This document shows positions 61,889 through 64,000 of a DNA stretch of 64,000 bases, piece after piece; position 1 is the stretch's first letter; each line of letters opens with the position of its first letter. The position numbers and the translations under genes were made by a program. The notes under the pieces are model-generated. The model saw only the letters and a program-made list of their open reading frames with translations. It did not search any database and had not been told where the DNA came from. Origin of the DNA: Aerococcus loyolae (GTDB taxonomy: Bacteria > Bacillota > Bacilli > Lactobacillales > Aerococcaceae); the NCBI RefSeq assembly GCF_002871915.2, contig NZ_CP126958.1, forward strand, positions 1,240,001-1,304,000, read 5' to 3'.

Positions 61889-62062
61889 TTGAAAGGCCAC
61901 ACTAGTCATCAAATACAGGCTAGGCTTAAAAGACTTGGCCTGGCTGCTTTTGAATATTCGTTCTGAAAATGAAATGTTTCTATCCAATTTAAGGCTGGAT
62001 CTTACTAGTGTCCCCTTTCAATTATCTTCCTTTAATCCATTAATTAAATCACTTAAAGGGGA
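61889..62062 (+). ncRNA. Candidate structured 5' leader (riboswitch-like) of the DNase gene
   Basis: A distal stem joins TTGAAAGGCCACACTAGT (61889-61906) to ACTAGTGTCCCCTTTCAA (62004-62021), 16 of 18 pairs with a two-base internal loop. Inside lie a CAG...AGGC / GCCT...CTG hairpin (about 61916-61946) and ATCCA/TGGAT (61982-61986 / 61996-62000). The 3' arm CCCCTTT is also complementary to the ribosome binding site AAAGGGG at 62054-62060, so two exclusive folds are possible: arm-arm (site free) or arm-site (site hidden). I recognise no known riboswitch class; a small inverted-repeat element is an alternative. Confidence 0.5.
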
Positions 62063-62068
62063 GATTTT

Positions 62069-63427
62069 ATGAAGAAATCCATACTGGGATATCCTGGCTG
62101 CCTAGGAATAATACTTTCCATCTTATTCATAGGCTTTATTTTTATGCTTTTTGCTTATCTGGCACCATTTATACTTGCCCTATCGCTCTTTTTTATCTTC
62201 TATTTTACCAAGAGAAAAGTCAATCAGAGAAATAGAAATATTGCCATACTTTGTGCAGTAGTCGGCCTTTTGGGAACATTATTTGTAACCCCCACCCTAT
62301 TTAATCACAAAGAAAACACTTCTAACCAGGCTGCTGTCAGTCAAAGTGCTTCAAAGACTTCAGAATCCAAAAAAGAAAAAGCTAAGAGCGAGTCGGAAAG
62401 TAAAAAGTCGCAATCCGATGCTGAAAAGGAATTATCCAAAACCAGAGAGGTCCCTCAGGATAAGGCCTATGTTGAGGTCAATGGTAATAAACCCTTCTTT
62501 ACTGATGACGATTTAAAGAGCACTGAAGCTTATGAAAAATACGGTGATCTAGATAAACTCGGCCGGGTTACCGCAGCCAATGCCGTATTAGGAACAGAAT
62601 TAATGCCTGATAAGGTCAGAGAAAGTATCTCTGAAGTTAAACCTAGTGGCTGGAAGCAAGCCCGCTATGTGAATATTCCTGGCGGTTGGCTATATAATCG
62701 TTGCCACCTGATTGGCTATCAATTAACTGGCGAGAACGCCAATGCCAAAAATTTAATGACCGGTACCCATTGGTTTAATAATGAGGGCATGCTCCCTTTT
62801 GAAAACTTTGTTGCTCATTACATAGAAAAGACCAACAACCATGTGAGATATCGGGTGACTCCAGTTTTTGAAGGAAAGAATTTGTTAGCTAGCGGTATTT
62901 ATATGGAAGGCTATTCCCTCGAAGATGAAGGAAAGGGACTTTGTTTTAATATTTACATTCCTAACCGGCAAAAAGATGTTGAAATTAACTATGCCGATGG
63001 AAGTAGTAAAGGCCCAGCTGGCCCACAAGAATATTCTAAGGATACCCAATTAGAAAAACTGCCTCAGTCAGAAAACAAGGCTAAAACTGAAAACAAGGCT
63101 GAGTCTAAAGAGCCGACTCCTGCTGCTGAAGATACCGGTAAACCAGAAGCAGAAAGCAAGCCCGCTGATCAAGCATCTGCTCAAGAGTCAGCGCCTAATC
63201 CAGCTCCGGCCCCAGAACCAGTACAACCGCCCGCTCCTGCACCTGCTCCAGCACCCGTACAAGCCCAAGCTCCACAAAACTCCCTAGCCGGTATCGATAC
63301 GGATGGCAATGGTATTGTCACCATCAAAGAAGCTAGAGCTGCTGGATTTTCCATGCCTATTCGAAGCGATCACTGGTTATACCCTTACATGATCGATCGC
63401 GATGGTGATGGTATGGTGGGAGAATAA
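62069..63427 (+). CDS. Membrane-anchored DNA/RNA non-specific endonuclease with C-terminal calcium-binding tail
   Basis: Protein of 452 residues. Two hydrophobic segments (about 10-46 and 56-77) anchor it; a Ser/Lys/Glu linker leads to the nuclease domain (about 128-310) with GRVTAANAVLG and GGWLYNRCHLIGYQLTGENANAKNLMTGT, where the NRCH His is the beta-beta-alpha metal catalytic residue of streptodornase/EndA relatives. A Pro/Ala-rich stretch (about 370-410) leads to an EF-hand loop DTDGNGIVTIKE and an excalibur-like DRDGDGMVGE ending. It probably acts outside the cell on extracellular or incoming DNA. Confidence 0.88.
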   Translation: MKKSILGYPGCLGIILSILFIGFIFMLFAYLAPFILALSLFFIFYFTKRKVNQRNRNIAILCAVVGLLGTLFVTPTLFNHKENTSNQAAVSQSASKTSESKKEKAKSESESKKSQSDAEKELSKTREVPQDKAYVEVNGNKPFFTDDDLKSTEAYEKYGDLDKLGRVTAANAVLGTELMPDKVRESISEVKPSGWKQARYVNIPGGWLYNRCHLIGYQLTGENANAKNLMTGTHWFNNEGMLPFENFVAHYIEKTNNHVRYRVTPVFEGKNLLASGIYMEGYSLEDEGKGLCFNIYIPNRQKDVEINYADGSSKGPAGPQEYSKDTQLEKLPQSENKAKTENKAESKEPTPAAEDTGKPEAESKPADQASAQESAPNPAPAPEPVQPPAPAPAPAPVQAQAPQNSLAGIDTDGNGIVTIKEARAAGFSMPIRSDHWLYPYMIDRDGDGMVGE

Positions 63428-63469
63428 AAAAATTGTCATCAGTAAAAATTAATTACAGAGGTAAAGCAA

Positions 63470-63685
63470 ATGAAGATTCCTAAATACGTTGTTTTACAGG
63501 TTTCCTTAAAAGAAAAGCTTATCGGTACAGGTTCAAAAAATCTAGATAAATTAGAAGCTGTGATCAACCAGCAAGCCAAAAAAGGTTATCGTTTGCACAC
63601 TATCGCCACCAGTAGTGCCAATAGTACTGGATTACTTGGTGGAGATCGTATCCAAGCTACTTTGGTTTTTGAAGAGATAATTTAA
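63470..63685 (+). CDS. DUF4177 domain protein
   Basis: Small protein of 71 residues: YVVLQVSLKEKLIGTGSKNLDKLEAVINQQAKKGYRLHTIATSSANSTGLLGGDRIQATLVFEE. The pattern of two strands, a helix with KGYRLHT and a final strand is DUF4177. AGAGGTAAAG precedes the ATG. It follows the DNase by 42 bases and may be cotranscribed; no function is known. Confidence 0.85.
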   Translation: MKIPKYVVLQVSLKEKLIGTGSKNLDKLEAVINQQAKKGYRLHTIATSSANSTGLLGGDRIQATLVFEEII

Positions 63686-63769
63686 GAAGAAATCTATTCC
63701 TATAATACTTAATCAAATAGATTTTACTTTAATATTCCTTTGAATCTGATACCATATAGATAGAGAAAG

Positions 63770-63825
63770 CGCTGGTATCCAGTACGACTAGCACCTCTGT
63801 TCATATTGAATGGAGGTGCTTTTTA
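63770..63825 (+). ncRNA. Candidate small RNA or leader ending in a terminator-like hairpin
   Basis: A small hairpin CTGG-TAT-CCAG (near 63771-63781) is followed by AGCACCTC (63790-63797) pairing with GAGGTGCT (63813-63820) and then five T's. The GGAGGTG of the 3' arm could also serve as ribosome binding site for the short frame that begins inside it. A compact RNA ending in such a hairpin just before an Abi_2-type gene is the arrangement known for AbiF-associated RNAs. I cannot confirm the class from sequence alone. Confidence 0.4.
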
Positions 63826-63902
63826 TTAATAAAGAATTTAAAACACTAGAACAGCAATTAAATATACTAAAATATAGAGAATTAACTACTGAAAATTTCT
63901 AA
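63816..63902 (+). pseudogene. Possible truncated Abi_2 (AbiD/AbiF-type) abortive infection gene, N-terminal stub
   Basis: A 28-codon frame opens with GTG inside the hairpin and reads ...NKEFKTLEQQLNILKYRELTTENF before TAA. The piece FKTLEQQLNILKYREL resembles the conserved start of Abi_2 proteins (FKT.EEQI.ILKSRGL). The 98 bases after the stop show no continuation in any frame that I recognise, so the gene is either truncated or resumes past the window edge in altered form. Weak evidence; short motifs can mislead. Confidence 0.35.
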
Positions 63903-64000
63903 TAAGCCCAATTTAAGCCCAAAATTTCTATTTCTAATTTTAGATTCATAAACACTACTTTTAAAAACCGCTATATACCAACAAAGCCGCTACTAGAAAT

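Noticed and set aside
1..64000. CRISPR array or rRNA operon
   Set aside because: No regularly spaced short direct repeats and no rRNA-like sequence were seen in the window.

Overview
The window looks like chromosome from a low-GC Gram-positive coccus of the Lactobacillales, most likely an Aerococcus or close relative. The evidence is the gene content: a CpsB/C/D-LCP polysaccharide cluster, a seven-gene comG competence operon, a nine-gene V-type ATPase operon, the pepP-efp-asp23-nusB-folD-xseAB-ispA-tlyA-recN-miaA-hflX housekeeping block, racE-rdgB, zapA-cvpA-mutS2, and strong AAGGAGG ribosome binding sites. The genus is an inference from gene order and protein style; no database search was run.

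Layout. 1-2647 (minus): start of an exopolysaccharide/capsule cluster (partial CpsB, CpsD, CpsC, LytR-CpsA-Psr protein). An IS30-family element (about 2667-4054) sits between the first gene's ribosome binding site and its probable native promoter. 4320-6134: flavoprotein reductase with a C-terminal FMN-binding domain. 6335-7645: an AT-rich island with a decayed three-gene toxin-antitoxin-SecB-like chaperone module. 7921-7994: tRNA-Arg(TCT). 8031-9787: IS1182-family element inserted between the tRNA and the end of hflX. 9791-21104: housekeeping block on the minus strand. 21488-25956: comG operon (minus). 26303-34894: V-ATPase operon (plus). 35161-39492: YtxH/DUF948 stress-type pair, MscS channel, phosphoesterase, RdgB, glutamate racemase. 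39848-41630: GltS-type symporter and methylglyoxal synthase. 41698-46475: small membrane protein, thioredoxin, MutS2, CvpA, ZapA. 46602-50130: PTS IIBC with its DUF7916-like partner, then PopT/DUF368. 50250-53090: MacB-type ABC transporter and a TetR regulator broken by a homopolymer frameshift. 53281-57545: DUF2207 plus LemA pair, TrmO, alpha/beta hydrolase. 57784-63685 (plus): lipoprotein, M42 aminopeptidase, YsnF-like stress protein, GNAT acetyltransferase, membrane-anchored DNase with calcium-binding tail, DUF4177 protein. 63720-64000: leader-RNA-like hairpins followed by what may be a truncated Abi_2-type defence gene.

Most of the window is ordinary chromosome. The points of interest are: (i) the toxin-antitoxin-SecB-like module, rarely noted in Gram-positives, with a slippery-heptamer frameshift in the toxin and a nonsense codon in the chaperone; (ii) a long, folded 5' leader upstream of the DNase whose 3' arm can pair with either a distal 5' arm or the ribosome binding site; (iii) a dispersed intergenic repeat (unit about 120 bp, four copies) that in three cases starts within a few bases of a stop codon in the same orientation relative to the gene; (iv) a V-ATPase K subunit that appears to carry only one rotor hairpin behind a removable N-terminus; (v) the possible Abi_2 remnant with an upstream RNA.
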